DNA of 62,508 nucleotides from NCBI GenBank assembly GCA_021201185.1, contig JAJQFJ010000017.1, positions 1 through 62,508 of the forward strand, in the 5' to 3' direction. The DNA comes from Clostridiales bacterium. Its GTDB lineage: Bacteria > Bacillota > Clostridia > Oscillospirales > Oscillospiraceae. The notes beneath the pieces were generated by a model that saw only the letters and a program-made list of their open reading frames with translations, was not told where the DNA came from and ran no database searches. The position numbers and the translations under genes were made by a program. Below, one piece after another: positions 60,244-62,508 of this stretch; position 1 is the first letter of the stretch, and each line of letters starts with the position of its first letter.

Positions 60244-60310
60244 AAGAGAGAGAATTTGCGCAGAGCGGTTCGGTGCAGACGGCGGAGCCTGCTCCGGACG
60301 GGAGGATGTT

Positions 60311-61582
60311 ATGAGCAATCGAAACAACAGCCTGGATGACCTCATCCGGAAGCTTCCCAATATCCCCTGGTGGGTCATTATCGTCTGCTTCTTTCTGGGA
60401 GCCACCGCCCCGGCGGCGATCGTCCTGCTGATCATGAAGCTGGTGAAGGAGGCGCACACGGGCGGCAGCGGACGGAATCAAAACGCCAACGTCAACCGGA
60501 GACAGACGGACAGCGCCTCCCGTCAGGAGAACCGTTCCGGCGGAGGGTATCAGCCGGGGCGGCCCTTCCCCTACGTCACGCTGAAGGACGGCAAGGGCTG
60601 GACGATCGCCGGCACCGTGATGATCGTCCTGTTCGGGCTGGCGTTCTGCTCCGTTTTGGTGGACTGGCTGCCGTACTATCCCGAGTATGTTCTGGAGGAC
60701 GGCCTGTTTCCCCTGATTTTGACCGGTGTGGGCATCTGGATGACCGCCAAGGGCAGGCGCCTGAACCGGCAGCAGCGGAAGTATAAGCGCTACCTGGCCC
60801 GGATGGGCAACGAGCCACTTATCCCCCTCCGCCCCCTGGCAGAGTCCATCCCGGCGGATATGGATGAGGTGTGCGAGACCCTCCAGGAGATGATCGACCT
60901 GGGGGTCTTCGGAGACCGGGCCTATCTGGACATTGGCACGGAGACCCTGGTGGTGGACAACACCTACGCCCGGCCCGAGCCGAAGGCCAAAAAGGAGAAG
61001 GCTCCGGAGAACGGGGCGGACCATCTGGACTTCTCCTCGGAGGACAAGATCCTCCGGCAGATACGGGATGCCAACGACCGTATTCCGGACGCGGAAATCA
61101 GCCGGAAGATCGAGCGTATCGAGAGCGTCACCCGGGATATCCTCTACTACCTGAAAAAGCACCCGGAGCGGGCCAGCGAGCTGCACACCTTCCTGGACTA
61201 CTATCTGCCCACCACCCTGAAAATGCTCAACACCTATGCCGAGCTGGACGCCCAGGCGGTGGGGGGCGACAATATCGACGGCACCAAGCGGCGGATCGCG
61301 GGCATCCTGGACAAGGTGGTGGAGGGCTTTGAGGCCCAGCTGGACAAGCTCTTTGAGGGCGATATGCTGGACATCGCCTCGGATATCGAGGTCATGGAGC
61401 GGATGCTCCAACGGGACGGCCTGGCGGGGGATATGAAGATTCCCAAGGCCCCCAAAGCGCCGACGGGCGAGGGCTATACCCCTCAGCTGACCCTGGACCC
61501 GGAGGAGGCCGCCTCCGGCGGCACAGCGGCCCGGACGCAGACCCGGAAGGATGGGCGATACGACGATCTGGGGACGTGGTGA
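60311..61582 (+). CDS. XpaC-like (5-bromo-4-chloroindolyl phosphate hydrolysis) membrane protein
   Basis: A 423-residue protein with an N-terminal helix (about 19-42), a polar linker, two more helices (about 98-117 and 130-148), and a long helical C-terminal domain (about 160-370) with RIESVTRDILYYLKKHPERA and FLDYYLPTTLKMLNTYAELD. This tail is the XpaC signature. XpaC proteins usually pair with TelA-like proteins; none is next to it here. GGGAGGA lies before the start. The biochemical role is unproven. Confidence 0.85.
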   Translation: MSNRNNSLDDLIRKLPNIPWWVIIVCFFLGATAPAAIVLLIMKLVKEAHTGGSGRNQNANVNRRQTDSASRQENRSGGGYQPGRPFPYVTLKDGKGWTIAGTVMIVLFGLAFCSVLVDWLPYYPEYVLEDGLFPLILTGVGIWMTAKGRRLNRQQRKYKRYLARMGNEPLIPLRPLAESIPADMDEVCETLQEMIDLGVFGDRAYLDIGTETLVVDNTYARPEPKAKKEKAPENGADHLDFSSEDKILRQIRDANDRIPDAEISRKIERIESVTRDILYYLKKHPERASELHTFLDYYLPTTLKMLNTYAELDAQAVGGDNIDGTKRRIAGILDKVVEGFEAQLDKLFEGDMLDIASDIEVMERMLQRDGLAGDMKIPKAPKAPTGEGYTPQLTLDPEEAASGGTAARTQTRKDGRYDDLGTW

Positions 61583-61900
61583 TCGCTCCCCGGCGAGGAC
61601 GGTCGAATTTGCCCTCTGCCCTCCAGTCTGCTAAAAAGAGACCGGCTGGGGGCGGAAGACGCCTGATCTGAGGACAGAGGCTGCTTTTTCACCAAATTGT
61701 GAAAAACAGAGCTGAAAAGGACGCATGGAGCCGTTTTTCCACCAGCTTTTGCAGGACTTGGGGCAAAAACGGCGACCAACGTGGAAAAAATGAATCAGAG
61801 TGTACAGCGGGAAGGAGCGGCGCGCTCCCTCCCCGCCGTTGTGTGAGCAGGCCATTTTTGAATGATTTGTGAATTTCATCGGAAATACCCCTCAGAGGGC
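61583..61900. other. Intergenic region upstream of groESL
   Basis: No gene seen. It holds a TTTTCAC/GTGAAAA hairpin (61686-61705) that may end the XpaC transcript. Short frames here lack ribosome sites. Confidence 0.55.
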
Positions 61901-61966
61901 TTGCATTTTTGCGGCGGATGGGTTATGATAACACTGTTCTTAGCACTCAGGACTTTAGAGTGCCAG
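61901..61966 (+). promoter_or_regulatory. groESL promoter and CIRCE operator
   Basis: TTGCAT (61901-61906), 17 nt, TATGAT (61924-61929). Just downstream TTAGCACTC (61940-61948), 9 nt and GAGTGCCAG (61958-61966) form the HrcA-binding CIRCE element. The right half ends CAG instead of TAA. HrcA represses chaperone genes until heat shock. Confidence 0.88.
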
Positions 61967-62007
61967 AACAAAAGACCATTTCACTTCGTTAATTCTTATT
62001 TTTATAG

Positions 62008-62304
<297 letters not shown>

Positions 62305-62333
62305 TGTAAAATCATCTCAACTATTGGAGGTAA

Positions 62334-62508
<175 letters not shown>

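Noticed and set aside
61483..61779. 98-codon minus-strand frame upstream of groES
   Set aside because: It overlaps the end of the XpaC-like gene, has no ribosome site and resembles no protein.

Overview
The window looks like chromosome of a GC-rich, Gram-positive, spore-forming Clostridia member, most likely in the Oscillospiraceae (Flavonifractor/Oscillibacter-like). The basis is codon usage, a BofA homologue, a PdaB/CDA1-like deacetylase, many two-component systems, GPH sugar transport and Firmicute-type AGGAGG ribosome binding sites. The species is an inference.

Layout. 1-2006 is the edge of an integrated element: a truncated primase/helicase on the minus strand, an unrelated gene tail on the plus strand, and a tyrosine integrase that converges on the 3' end of rpsI. 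2251-3097 is rplM-rpsI. 3320-6113 holds bofA and a LytTR regulator/GHKL kinase pair. 6422-13852 is a carbohydrate locus with a GH2 glycosidase, a membrane-anchored domain-swapped GH3, a small membrane protein and a GPH symporter. 13950-16237 carries xpt, a polysaccharide deacetylase, a small repeated RNA/peptide module and two tRNA-Ser genes. 16431-20709 encodes an AMP-forming ligase, a FliB-like protein, an Ntn-like protein and trmB. 20797-24043 is an envelope-glycan gene set (DUF6020, GtrA, GT2) with visibly lower GC. 24501-30601 has a hexapeptide-repeat protein and a MacAB-like export system whose ATPase gene is frameshifted. 31338-38518 contains murI, DUF1934, two tandem RNA/peptide modules, an ArgS-appendage-like protein, a two-component system, an HtrA protease and a CBS protein. 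38520-42182 holds a Nudix hydrolase, a radical SAM enzyme, tdk and mutY, with two MITE-like repeats. 42317-47216 has two more two-component systems, a fourth module and a SecB-like protein. 47740-52927 is rpsO, pnp, a frameshifted acyltransferase and an M16 peptidase. 52998-58041 is uvrB, radC, pyrE, a VanZ protein, tRNA-Gly and coaX. 58226-62508 is a two-component system, an XpaC-like protein and groES-groEL behind a CIRCE operator.

The most notable content is a family of four ~330-bp modules (15634-15964, 32620-32952, 33005-33337, 44257-44589). Each has a minus-strand promoter driving a 26-residue single-span hydrophobic peptide that ends in KKK. Each also has a convergent plus-strand promoter driving a ~95-nt RNA whose intrinsic terminator lies exactly over the 3' end of the peptide gene. 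Three copies encode the same peptide through synonymous changes, and the fourth carries only conservative substitutions. This is the architecture of a type I toxin-antitoxin system (txpA/ratA-like). I propose it as a candidate multi-copy family; I could not search databases to test whether it has been described.

Three OmpR/kinase pairs (42317, 58226, 34159/45173 types) and one LytTR pair give the window an unusually high density of signalling genes. Two genes, the ABC ATPase and the acyltransferase, carry single lesions in otherwise intact frames, which could be real inactivation or sequence error.
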